DNA of 64,000 bases, from contig NZ_LT706962.1 in the NCBI RefSeq assembly GCF_900155535.1, forward strand, positions 62,001 to 126,000, given 5' to 3'. The position numbers were made by a program, and so were the translations under genes. The number at the start of each line of letters is the position of its first letter. Position 1 is the first letter of the stretch. Below are positions 53,982 to 61,549 of this stretch, piece after piece. Source of the DNA: Corynebacterium urinipleomorphum. Its GTDB lineage: Bacteria > Actinomycetota > Actinomycetes > Mycobacteriales > Mycobacteriaceae. Below the pieces are notes generated by a model that was not told the DNA's origin, searched no databases, and worked only from the letters and a program-made list of their open reading frames with translations.

Positions 53982-55625
53982 CTAGTCGGCGACGAGGGGC
54001 TCCATCGTGAGCTCGGGGTGCTCCTTTTCAATGAAGGCGAGCTTCCACTTGTCGCCGAACAGGGCGATGAGCTCGCCGTCGGTGCGGGTGAAGATTTCCA
54101 CACCGCGCTGGCGGCTGAGCTCCGGGACGGATTCAGGGTCGGTGCGGCGGGCCACCGAGTAGGGGATCGGCTCGGTGACGGTCTCCACGTTGTACTCGTT
54201 TTCCATGCGTGCCTGCATGACTTCGAACTGCATGGGGCCGACAGCGGCCATGACGGGGGCGGCGTCGCCGCGGGCGTCGTTACGCAGGATCTGCACAACG
54301 CCCTCTGCGTCTAGCTGCTCGAGCGCTTTGCGGAACTGCTTGTACTTGCCCAGAGACTGCGCGCGCAGCGTACGGAAGTGCTCCGGCGCGAACTGCGGCA
54401 TCGGCGGGAACTGCACCTTCTTGCCGGAGTAGATGGTGTCGCCCGGCGCGAGCGCACCTGCGTTGACAAGTCCGATGATGTCGCCGGGGAACGCGGTTTC
54501 CACGGTGTCGCGGTTGCGGCCGAAGACGGTCAGGGCGTACTTGGTGGAGAAGCTGCGGCCCGACTGCGCGTGGGTGACCTGCATGCCACGGTCGAATTCG
54601 CCGGAGACCACGCGCATGAATGCGAGGGTGTCGCGGTGGTTCTTGTCCATGCCGGCTTGGACCTTGAACACCACCCCGGAGAATTCGTCACCGACCTCGC
54701 GCTCGGCATCCATCGCAGAGGTGGATGCCTCGATCGCCTTCGGGTCGGACTCGCGGCCTTCCGGTGCCGGCGCGATGGCGCACAGGGTGTCCAGGATCTG
54801 GTGGACGCCGAAGTTGAGCATCGCGGAGGCGAAGATCAAGGGCGAGGTCACGCACTGCTCGAAGAGTTCCTGGTTGTGCACCGCACCGTCGGCGGCGAGC
54901 AGTTCAGCCTCCTCGACGGCGGTCTCCCAGGCATCCTCTTCGCGTTCAAGGGCCTCGGCCGGGGTGTACTCCTCCTCCGGGGCGATGGTGGATCCGCCGG
55001 CAGTGCGGATGAAGTGGATGTACTGGTCCGCCTCACCGTCCTCGTTCACGTGAGCTAGGCCGCGGAAGTCACCCGCTTCGCCCACCGGCCAGTAGAGCGG
55101 GGTGGGCTGGAGGTCGATCTCGGTCACGATTTCGTCGACAAGCTCGAGCGGCTCGCGGCCGACGCGGTCCCATTTGTTGATCACGGTGACAATCGGCAGC
55201 CCGCGCGCCTTGCACACGCGGAACAGCTTGAGGGTCTGTGGCTCGAGGCCCTTCGCGGCGTCGATCAGCATGACCGCGGCGTCCACGGCGGAAAGCACGC
55301 GGTAGGTGTCCTCGGAGAAGTCCGCGTGACCCGGGGTGTCCACCAGGTTGATCACGTAGGGCTCCGTTTGTCCCCTTTGCCGGGCTTCGTCCGGCAAATA
55401 CTCGAACTGCAGCGCCGACGACGCGATGGAAATGCCGCGGTCTTTCTCCATTTCCATCCAGTCGGACACCGTCGACTTGCGGTTGCCCTTTCCGTGCACC
55501 GCGCCGGCCTCCGAGATGATGTGCGCGTGCAGTGCCAGCGCCTCCGTCAACGTCGACTTACCGGCGTCGGGGTGGGCGATGACTGCGAACGTGCGGCGGC
55601 GTGCGGCCTCGGAAACGGTGCTCAT
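53982..55625 (-). CDS. prfC: Peptide chain release factor 3
   Basis: The 547-residue translational GTPase recycles RF1/RF2 after peptide release. The G1 motif is AHPDAGKST (17-25), the RGISI effector segment and DTPGHADF (G3) follow, and NKWDR is G4. Length and the C-terminal domain (MQFEVMQARMENEYNVET) are normal for RF3. It is convergent with the secreted propeller gene. In C. glutamicum a prfC gene is found in this general region between gapB and prs/glmU (from memory). Confidence 0.96.
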   Translation of the reverse strand: MSTVSEAARRRTFAVIAHPDAGKSTLTEALALHAHIISEAGAVHGKGNRKSTVSDWMEMEKDRGISIASSALQFEYLPDEARQRGQTEPYVINLVDTPGHADFSEDTYRVLSAVDAAVMLIDAAKGLEPQTLKLFRVCKARGLPIVTVINKWDRVGREPLELVDEIVTEIDLQPTPLYWPVGEAGDFRGLAHVNEDGEADQYIHFIRTAGGSTIAPEEEYTPAEALEREEDAWETAVEEAELLAADGAVHNQELFEQCVTSPLIFASAMLNFGVHQILDTLCAIAPAPEGRESDPKAIEASTSAMDAEREVGDEFSGVVFKVQAGMDKNHRDTLAFMRVVSGEFDRGMQVTHAQSGRSFSTKYALTVFGRNRDTVETAFPGDIIGLVNAGALAPGDTIYSGKKVQFPPMPQFAPEHFRTLRAQSLGKYKQFRKALEQLDAEGVVQILRNDARGDAAPVMAAVGPMQFEVMQARMENEYNVETVTEPIPYSVARRTDPESVPELSRQRGVEIFTRTDGELIALFGDKWKLAFIEKEHPELTMEPLVAD

Positions 55626-55684
55626 GACCTGTAGAGGGTAGTCGCTTCAACAGGTGGAGGGCTAACCGTTGCCGTTGGCCGCAC

Positions 55685-56584
55685 CTAGGGAAGTGTCTCG
55701 GCGAAAAGCGCCTGGTCAATAGCGATCCCGACGGCCGCGCCTGCGCCTGTCGCCTGCGATACCTGGTCGGGAGAACTGATCACGTTCCCGGCTGCCCAGA
55801 GACCCGGCTGTGATGTCAGGCCGCGTTCTGTGCGGACCCATCCGTCGACGACATCGCATCCAGCTCCGCGGAGCAACTCATCGTTCGGTTCGAAGCGCGG
55901 GCCGGTGAAGCAGGATTCGAAGGGGAGCTGAAGGTTTCGGGTCCGAACTACTACTCCGCCTCCCTCGACTGGACCGACTTCGAGGACTTGTTCGTCAACG
56001 ATTGCGATCCCAAGAGCTTGGAAAAGGGCGCATTCTTGGCTGGGGAGCTCGAGGCCATTGGGAAAGAATGTCACCGCATCCGCCCATTTTGTGAGGAGTT
56101 TGGTGATGTTGAATGTGAAGCCAGGGTTCTCTCCTCCGATCACGGCGAGGTTCGTTCCCTTCACCTCGTATCCATGGCAGTAGGGGCAGTGGAAGACGCG
56201 GGAGCCCCACAGTTCGGGAAGACCGTGAACGGCAGGCAAGACGTCGGTGATGCCGGTGGCGACGAGGACATGAGGAGAATCAATGTCTCTACCGTCGGCG
56301 AGGGAGACGGACCAGCGGCATCCGTCGCGGCGTGATTCCTTCAGCGTTTCAGCAGGGTTCTGCACGATCGTTCCGCCGAAGGACTCGAATTCAGCATGGC
56401 CTCTGCGTAGCAGTTCAATCGGATTCACTGAATCCCATCCGAGGATCCCGTGGGCGTGCTCGCTGAAGCGGTTGCGCGGCTTGCCGTCGTCGACAAGCAC
56501 AACAGATCGGTTCGCTCGTGCGAGCGTGATCGCGGCGGCAGTTCCAGCGAATCCTCCGCCGATGATGGTGACATCCGTTCGCAA
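55685..56584 (-). CDS. Thioredoxin-reductase-like FAD/NAD(P) oxidoreductase
   Basis: The 299-residue flavoprotein resembles the thioredoxin reductase fold: an FAD motif TDVTIIGGGFAGTAAAI near residues 3-20, the redox motif CPYC (Cys133, Cys136; HCPYCHGYEV), an NADPH motif IGGENPGF and the FAD-binding AAGNV near the C-terminus. The CPYCHG motif and lack of a nearby trxA suggest a TrxR-like enzyme with another partner. The frame extends to 56650, but TTG 56584 has a GGAG SD 7 nt upstream and gives the family N-terminus, so it is preferred. An FMN reductase follows on the other strand. Confidence 0.85.
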   Translation of the reverse strand: MRTDVTIIGGGFAGTAAAITLARANRSVVLVDDGKPRNRFSEHAHGILGWDSVNPIELLRRGHAEFESFGGTIVQNPAETLKESRRDGCRWSVSLADGRDIDSPHVLVATGITDVLPAVHGLPELWGSRVFHCPYCHGYEVKGTNLAVIGGENPGFTFNITKLLTKWADAVTFFPNGLELPSQECALFQALGIAIVDEQVLEVGPVEGGGVVVRTRNLQLPFESCFTGPRFEPNDELLRGAGCDVVDGWVRTERGLTSQPGLWAAGNVISSPDQVSQATGAGAAVGIAIDQALFAETLP

Positions 56585-56727
56585 GCTCTGACTCCTTGGA
56601 ATGCAGCTGGCAGGTCCGTGCGTTGTAGACGTTAGTTGCTCGAGCTCCACGCCAAAAGAGGGCCAATGGCCCTGATTAGAGTGGGGCCGAGAAGTAAGAA
56701 CCGCACACAGAGAGAAAGGGATCGAAC

Positions 56728-57273
56728 ATGAAGATCGGCGTGATCGTCGGATCCATCCGTAAGGGACGCACCGCAGAGAAGGTCGCGGAGTGGATGAAAG
56801 AGAACATCGGGGAGCGCGAGGGCGCCGAGTACGAGTTCATCGACCTGGCCGACTTCGAGCTTCCGCTTTACGACGGCGCTGGGCTCCCCATGCTCATGAA
56901 CAAGCAGTACGACGACGATGAGGTGACCCGCTGGTCCCAGGCAATCGACGCCTGCGACGGCTACATCTTCATCACCCCGGAGTACAACCACTCCGTGCCG
57001 GCGGCCCTGAAGAACGCCGTGGACACCTTGGGTCCGGAGTGGGTGGGCAAGCCCATCGCATTTGTCGGCTACGGCGGTGTCGGGGCGATCCGCGCGATCG
57101 AGCACTGGCGCCAGATCGCCGCGAACTTCCACATGCACGACATCCGCGAGCAGCTCGGATTCATCCAGGCGATGGAGATGCGCGACGGCTTCAACCCGAT
57201 GCCGCACCGGGCCAAGGAACTCGCCGCGCTGTGCGATCGGCTTGAGGAGCTGACAGGCAAGCTGCGCGGCTAA
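56728..57273 (+). CDS. NADPH-dependent FMN reductase family protein
   Basis: The 181-residue flavodoxin-like protein begins with GVIVGSIRKGRTAEKVAEW (4-22), the FMN-phosphate loop of the family, and has the FITPEYNHSVPAALKNAVD motif (about 77-95) that contacts FMN. Members reduce FMN, azo dyes, quinones or chromate. An AGAAAGGGA SD lies before the ATG. It is convergent with pth, the stops being adjacent. The physiological substrate is unknown. Confidence 0.9.
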   Translation: MKIGVIVGSIRKGRTAEKVAEWMKENIGEREGAEYEFIDLADFELPLYDGAGLPMLMNKQYDDDEVTRWSQAIDACDGYIFITPEYNHSVPAALKNAVDTLGPEWVGKPIAFVGYGGVGAIRAIEHWRQIAANFHMHDIREQLGFIQAMEMRDGFNPMPHRAKELAALCDRLEELTGKLRG

Positions 57274-57885
57274 TTACCGTGCGTGGATCTCGTTCTGTGC
57301 GCGCTGGAGGCCGTGTGTGACCACGAGGCGGGCGGCCTCGGCGGCGGTGGCGATCTGTGTGCCGAGGCCCTCGCTGTCGACGGGGCCGAGCACCCACTCC
57401 GGGACAGGCATGCCCGTTGGCGGGCGGCCGATGCCGATGCGCACGCGGATGTAGTCCCGTGTGCCCAAGTGCTCGGTCAGGGACTTCAGGCCGTTGTGGC
57501 CGTTCTCGTTCCCGCCCTGCTTGATGCGGACTTTCCCGGCGGGCAGGTCCAGCTCGTCGTGGAGCACGATGATGCGCTCAGGGGGAATGCCGAGTTTTTC
57601 CGCCACCGGTGCGATGCCCTCGGCACTGGTGTTCATGTAGGTGGTGGAGCGCACCGCGAAAGCAGTCGTGTCCGGGACCGGTGCTCCCTGGGCCTTGAAG
57701 CCGGGGAGGGGGTGCAGGGGAGCGTCGATAAGCTCGTCCTGCGCCATGTAACCCACGTTGTGGCGGGTTGCCGCGTATTTCGCGCCGGGGTTGCCCAGGC
57801 CGACGATGAGCCAATCGGCGCTGCCGGCATCGAGGTCGAAGGACTCCCGTTTCGGGTTGAACAGGGCGCGTAGTTTGTCGAACAC
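57274..57885 (-). CDS. pth: Peptidyl-tRNA hydrolase, copy 1
   Basis: The 203-residue esterase frees tRNA from stalled peptidyl-tRNA. The visible motifs are GLGNPGAKYAATRHNVGYM (with the catalytic His), TTYMNTSAEG, LHDELDLPAGKVRIKQGGNENGHNGL. GTG 57885 is chosen over the longer frame because TAGACT (complement of 57893-57898) ends 7 nt before it; an ATG at 57924 is in frame but meets the divergent gene. An N-terminal extension of about 25 residues precedes the motif. A second pth gene lies at 58887. Confidence 0.9.
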   Translation of the reverse strand: MFDKLRALFNPKRESFDLDAGSADWLIVGLGNPGAKYAATRHNVGYMAQDELIDAPLHPLPGFKAQGAPVPDTTAFAVRSTTYMNTSAEGIAPVAEKLGIPPERIIVLHDELDLPAGKVRIKQGGNENGHNGLKSLTEHLGTRDYIRVRIGIGRPPTGMPVPEWVLGPVDSEGLGTQIATAAEAARLVVTHGLQRAQNEIHAR

Positions 57886-57925
57886 GCGGCCCAGTCTAAG
57901 TGAGCGTTCCGATAGAGTGGCCATC

Positions 57926-58876
57926 ATGCCGCCTGAACTTCCCGCCCGTTTGCCCCGCGTCATCGCTGCCCCCATGGCGGGCGGTCCGAGCACCCCGGAG
58001 CTGGTCAATGCCGTCGGGTTCGGCTTCCTCGCGTGGGGGACCTGCACCCTCGACCACGCGCGCGACGAGCTTTCGCGTGTCGACGAGCCCTTCGGCATCA
58101 ACCTCTTCTACCCGCAGCGCCACGAGCCGCGCCGGGAGGACCTGGAGGCGATTGCCGCTGAGCTGGGCGCGGATATTCCCGAGCCGGACTACACCTTCGG
58201 CTTCCACGAGAAGCTGGACCTCGCGCTTGCGGACGGCCGCGCGTCGATCATTTCGTGCACGTTCGGCTGCTTCACGGCCGAGGAATTCCGTCGGATCCAC
58301 GACACCGGCATTCAGGCGTGGGTGACGGTGACGAACGAGGTCGACGCGCTCAAAGCCGCCGAGCTCGGCGCCGACGGTCTCATCGTCCAAGGTCCGGGGG
58401 CGGGCGGGCACCGCTCGACGTGGACCATCAAGGAAGAGCCGGACACACGGCCGCTGGAAAGGCTTCTCGACGGCGTGTTCCGCCACGTCAACCTTCCGCT
58501 CATCGCCGCCGGCGGTGCGCGCACAGCCGAGGATGTGGAGCGGTTGATCGAGTGGGGAGCGTCCTCTGTCGCCTGCGGTAGTGCGTTCCTGCTTGCCCGC
58601 GAAGCCGGCACGAGCGAAGCGAATCGCGCCCTGCTTCGGGCGGGCGGGGAGACTGTCTCTACCCGCGCGTTCTCCGGCCGCTACGCCCGCGGAGTGGAGA
58701 CCCGGTTCACCCGCGAGCACCCCGATCTTCCGCCGCTGTACCCGCAGCTGAACGCCATGCAGAAGCCGCTGCGTAACGACCCCGACTATGCCTACTGCCT
58801 CGTCGGGGAGAACTTCGCCGGCACACTACAGGAAGGGTCCGCCGCGGAGATCGAGGCGACACTCCTCGGGCAGTGA
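57926..58876 (+). CDS. Nitronate monooxygenase-like flavoprotein
   Basis: The 316-residue TIM-barrel protein is of the nitronate monooxygenase (2-nitropropane dioxygenase) type and binds FMN. Motifs are VIAAPMAGGPSTPELV near the start, GPGAGGHRSTW (about 170-180, phosphate/FMN loop with the catalytic His), LIAAGGARTAEDV and SSVACGSAFLL. NMOs oxidise toxic nitronates such as propionate-3-nitronate. TAGAGT (57913-57918) ends 7 nt before ATG 57926. It lies between the two pth genes, as in C. glutamicum (from memory). Confidence 0.85.
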   Translation: MPPELPARLPRVIAAPMAGGPSTPELVNAVGFGFLAWGTCTLDHARDELSRVDEPFGINLFYPQRHEPRREDLEAIAAELGADIPEPDYTFGFHEKLDLALADGRASIISCTFGCFTAEEFRRIHDTGIQAWVTVTNEVDALKAAELGADGLIVQGPGAGGHRSTWTIKEEPDTRPLERLLDGVFRHVNLPLIAAGGARTAEDVERLIEWGASSVACGSAFLLAREAGTSEANRALLRAGGETVSTRAFSGRYARGVETRFTREHPDLPPLYPQLNAMQKPLRNDPDYAYCLVGENFAGTLQEGSAAEIEATLLGQ

Positions 58877-58886
58877 CCGGCGGGGC

Positions 58887-59447
58887 CTACAGGGAGGTGA
58901 GGAGCTCGTCGGCGGCGTCGGCAAGCATGATAGGCAATTCCGCAGCCTCTTGTTTGCCGAATGGCTTGAGCACGAAATCGGCGGGGGCCTGGCGCCCCGG
59001 CGGACGGCCGATGCCGACGGCGAGGCGGTTGTAATTCGGAGTGCCCAGGGACTTGGTCACGGACTTCAGTCCGTTATGGCCGTGGTCCCCGCCGCCGAGG
59101 CGGAGCTTGATTTGGCCGAAGTCGAGGTCCAGCTCGTCGTAGATGACGTAGATATTCTCCGGCGGGATACCGTAGTAGCTGGCCAGCGCCTTGACCGGTC
59201 CACCGGAGACGTTCATGAACCCGCGGGTGCGCGCAAGGATTGTCTGCCGTCCAGACAGCCGTCCGGCGGTGAGTTCGGCGACCTCCGTGTTCGTCTTCTT
59301 GTGCACGCTCAACTGCGCCGGCATCGGGGAGACGCGGTCGAGGAGCTCCTCAATCACCATCGCTCCCGCATTGTGGCGGGTCTGGGCGTAGATCGTGCCC
59401 GGGTTGCCCAGGCCGACGATGAGGACGGGTGCGGAAGATTCAGCCAT
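58887..59447 (-). CDS. pth: Peptidyl-tRNA hydrolase, copy 2
   Basis: The 186-residue protein carries the same catalytic features as the copy at 57274: GLGNPGTIYAQTRHNAGAMV, TRGFMNVSGGPV, YDELDLDFGQIKLRLGGGDHGHNGL. It lacks the N-terminal extension of the other copy. ATG 59447 is supported by TATGCT (complement of 59455-59460) 7 nt upstream; the upstream frame to 59591 crosses the terminator and rplY and is rejected. The neighbour upstream is the terminator and rplY. Confidence 0.92.
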   Translation of the reverse strand: MAESSAPVLIVGLGNPGTIYAQTRHNAGAMVIEELLDRVSPMPAQLSVHKKTNTEVAELTAGRLSGRQTILARTRGFMNVSGGPVKALASYYGIPPENIYVIYDELDLDFGQIKLRLGGGDHGHNGLKSVTKSLGTPNYNRLAVGIGRPPGRQAPADFVLKPFGKQEAAELPIMLADAADELLTSL

Positions 59448-59466
59448 GCCGTCAAGCATAAAGAGA

Positions 59467-59511
59467 AAACGGCCGGCACTCCCCGTCGTGGGGAAAACCG
59501 GCCGTTTGTTT
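59467..59511 (-). terminator. Rho-independent terminator downstream of rplY
   Basis: A 10-bp perfect stem, AAACGGCCGG (59467-59476) with CCGGCCGTTT (59498-59507), encloses a loop containing a second CCCC/GGGG pairing (CCCCGTCGTGGGG). On the minus strand it is followed by TTTTCTCTTT. It separates rplY from the downstream pth gene. Confidence 0.85.
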
Positions 59512-59541
59512 GCGAAGGGGTGATTCCCTTTTAGCGAGGTT

Positions 59542-60210
59542 TTACTCCTCTGAGTCGCCCTCAGCGTCGCCCTCGGACTCGCCAGCCTCATCCTCGGAAT
59601 CGGCGCCAGCCTCAGCGCCGCCTTCCTCAGCGTCCTCAGCAGCAGCCTCGAGCTCTTCGTCGACCTGCTCGAAGGTGACGTTGATAGCCAGGTACTCCGG
59701 ATCGGTGATGAGCTCTGCGCCCTCCGGCAGCGGCAGGTCGCCGGCGAAGATCTGGTCGCCGATCTCCTTGCCCTCGATGGACACGGTGATCTCGTCCGGA
59801 ATGTTCAGAGCGTCGACCTCGATCTCCACAACGTCGATCTCCTGCAGGACGACAGCGTCGTCGGCTGCCTCGCCCTCGTAGACGACCGGGACCTCGACGG
59901 TGACCTTCTCGCCGCGCTTGACGCCGAAGAGGTCGATGTGGTCGATGTTCAGGGTCAGGACATTCTGGTCGACGTGTTTGACCATGGCCAGGTTCTTGTC
60001 GCCCTCGACCTCGAGCTCGAGAATGGCGTTGGTGCCGTCGTTGCGCACCAGAGCGGTGATCTCCAGGATGTCCACGTGGAAGTGGATGTTGTCCTCGCCG
60101 TTGCTGTACAGGACGCCCGGGACGCGGCCCGCTGCGCGCAGGCGGCGTGCGGAGCCCTTGCCGAACTCGTCGCGCTTCTCAGCCTGAATGACCGGGAACT
60201 TGGAAGCCAT
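59542..60210 (-). CDS. rplY: 50S ribosomal protein L25/general stress protein Ctc
   Basis: The 222-residue protein has an N-terminal L25 5S-rRNA-binding domain (about 1-92: EKRDEFGKGSARRLRAAGRVPGVLYSNG) and a C-terminal TL5/Ctc domain (about 100-185), followed by a strongly acidic tail of Glu/Asp/Ala/Gly repeats (about 190-222). The acidic tail is common in actinobacterial L25. An AGAAGGAGAA SD lies just before the ATG. It is preceded by the structured region 60211-60571 and prs, and followed by a terminator. Confidence 0.96.
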   Translation of the reverse strand: MASKFPVIQAEKRDEFGKGSARRLRAAGRVPGVLYSNGEDNIHFHVDILEITALVRNDGTNAILELEVEGDKNLAMVKHVDQNVLTLNIDHIDLFGVKRGEKVTVEVPVVYEGEAADDAVVLQEIDVVEIEVDALNIPDEITVSIEGKEIGDQIFAGDLPLPEGAELITDPEYLAINVTFEQVDEELEAAAEDAEEGGAEAGADSEDEAGESEGDAEGDSEE

Positions 60211-60255
60211 GATGGTTCTCCTTCTACATGTTGCTTATCGGGGTTAAGCCACAGA

Positions 60256-60302
60256 AAGAGCCTGCGGCCACTTGTGCTCGTCGAGTGACCGCAGGCTTTT
60301 TG
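60256..60302 (+). terminator. Hairpin with T-run upstream of rplY, orientation ambiguous
   Basis: AGCCTGCGG (59-67 of 60200s) pairs with CCGCAGGCT (60289-60297), with an inner CCACT/AGTGA pairing, and is followed on the plus strand by TTTTT. No plus-strand gene ends here. On the minus strand it follows prs and precedes rplY by about 50 bp, with CTTTCT after the stem. It could terminate the glmU-prs transcript before rplY, which would then need its own promoter. Confidence 0.5.
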
Positions 60303-60383
60303 GGAGAAAAGTCTGTGATGTTTCATCGCGTCGATAACGGCCCTGCTTGCTGGTTCGACCATGCAAGTGGGGTCCCTCGCCGA

Positions 60384-60449
60384 GACCTGCAAAACATTAA
60401 CAGATTTGGGGTGGGGTGACCAAACCTGTGCTGACGTTCGTTGCAGGTC
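60384..60449. other. Structured intergenic hairpin B between prs and rplY
   Basis: GACCTGCAA (60384-60392) and TTGCAGGTC (60441-60449) form a perfect outer stem. Inside, CAGATTTGG (60401-60409) pairs with CCAAACCTG (60420-60428) with one mismatch. The segment lies in the 361-bp gap 60211-60571, which contains no gene I can support and no tRNA. Confidence 0.6.
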
Positions 60450-60468
60450 GCCCGGCGCGTGAAAATGA

Positions 60469-60559
60469 AGATACCTATTCCAGGGTGCCTGTTCATCGGG
60501 TCGCGGTAACGGGGTGCCGCGACGTTAAGTGGTGAATAGGCGGGCTGGAATAGGTATCT
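60469..60559. other. Long, almost continuous stem-loop A just behind prs
   Basis: The outer stem is a perfect 15-bp repeat, AGATACCTATTCCAG (60469-60483) with its complement at 60545-60559. An 11-bp stem (60487-60497 with 60531-60541, including G-U pairs on the plus strand) and a 7-bp stem GTCGCGG/CCGCGAC (60500-60506 with 60517-60523) continue inward to a 10-nt loop. The element starts 13 bp after the prs stop on the minus strand. A following T-run is weak, so it may be a stabilising 3' end, a terminator-like element or a small repeat. Confidence 0.65.
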
Positions 60560-60571
60560 GGGAAAAGGGGG

Positions 60572-61549
60572 TTAGGCCTGGCCCTCGAAGAGAGTGGTCA
60601 CAGAGCCGTTCTCGAAGATCTCGTGGATCGTGCGAGCCAGCAGCGGGGCGATGGACAGGACGGTGAGGTTGCTCCATCCTTCCGTGGACTGCGGGAGCGT
60701 GTCTGTGGTGATGACCTCTTCGGCACCGCAGTTGGACAGGCGCTCGCGTGCAGGGTCGGAGAAGACACCGTGGGTGGTGGCAATGACCACGGACTCGGCA
60801 CCCGCGTCCTTGAGGACGCCGACCGCGCCAGCGATGGTGCCGCCGGTGTCGATCATGTCGTCGAGAAGAATGCAGTTCTTGCCCTCCACATCGCCGACGA
60901 CGCGGTTGGAGACGACCTTGTTCGCTGCGTCGATGTCGCGGGTCTTGTGCACGAAGGCCATCGGGGCGTCGCCGAGCGTGTTCGCCCACTTCTCAGCAGT
61001 CTTCACACGGCCGGCGTCGGGGGAGACCACCACGAGGTTGTCCAGCGAGTACTTGGACTTGATGTAGTCCGTGAGGATCGGCATGGCGTGCATGTGGTCG
61101 ACCGGACCATCGAAGAAGCCCTGGATCTGGTCCGTGTGCAGGTCCACCGACACGATGCGGTCGGCGCCAGCGGTGGTGAGCAGGTCAGCGACCAGGCGGG
61201 CGGAAATCGGCTCGCGTCCACGGTGCTTCTTGTCCTGGCGCGCGTACGGGTAGAACGGCAGGATCGCGGTGATGCGCTTGGCGGAGCCGCGCTTCAGAGC
61301 GTCGATCATGATGAGCTGCTCCATCAGCCACTTGTTCAGCGGCTGGGCGTGAGACTGCATGACAAAGCAGTCGGCGCCGCGGACGGACTCCTCGAAGCGG
61401 ATGAAGATCTCGCCGTTGGCGAAGTCGCGTGCGGTGGTGGGCACGAGGTCGATGCCGAGCTCATCTGCGACCTTCTCTGCCAGGTCCGGGTGGGCCCGGC
61501 CGGAGAAGACCTTGAGGTCCTTGTGGCTTTCGACTTTCTTACCGGTCAT
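60572..61549 (-). CDS. prs: Ribose-phosphate pyrophosphokinase
   Basis: The 325-residue enzyme makes PRPP from ribose-5-phosphate and ATP. Motifs visible are KVFSGRAHPDLAEKVAD near the start, GADCFVMQSHAQPLN, FYPYARQDKKHRGREPISARLVADLL (ATP loop), the flexible-loop KTRD segment and the PRPP-binding ILLDDMIDTGGTI. ATG 61549 overlaps glmU by 11 bp and has AAAGG about 10 nt upstream; the GTG at 61561 would abut that SD. PRPP feeds nucleotide, His and Trp synthesis and, in corynebacteria, decaprenyl-phosphoribose for arabinan. Confidence 0.96.
   Translation of the reverse strand: MTGKKVESHKDLKVFSGRAHPDLAEKVADELGIDLVPTTARDFANGEIFIRFEESVRGADCFVMQSHAQPLNKWLMEQLIMIDALKRGSAKRITAILPFYPYARQDKKHRGREPISARLVADLLTTAGADRIVSVDLHTDQIQGFFDGPVDHMHAMPILTDYIKSKYSLDNLVVVSPDAGRVKTAEKWANTLGDAPMAFVHKTRDIDAANKVVSNRVVGDVEGKNCILLDDMIDTGGTIAGAVGVLKDAGAESVVIATTHGVFSDPARERLSNCGAEEVITTDTLPQSTEGWSNLTVLSIAPLLARTIHEIFENGSVTTLFEGQA

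Noticed and set aside
60340-60375. Possible tRNA T-arm (GGTTCGACC) between prs and rplY
   Set aside because: The flanking bases do not form the required 5-bp stem around a 7-nt loop, and no acceptor or anticodon arm can be placed on either strand.
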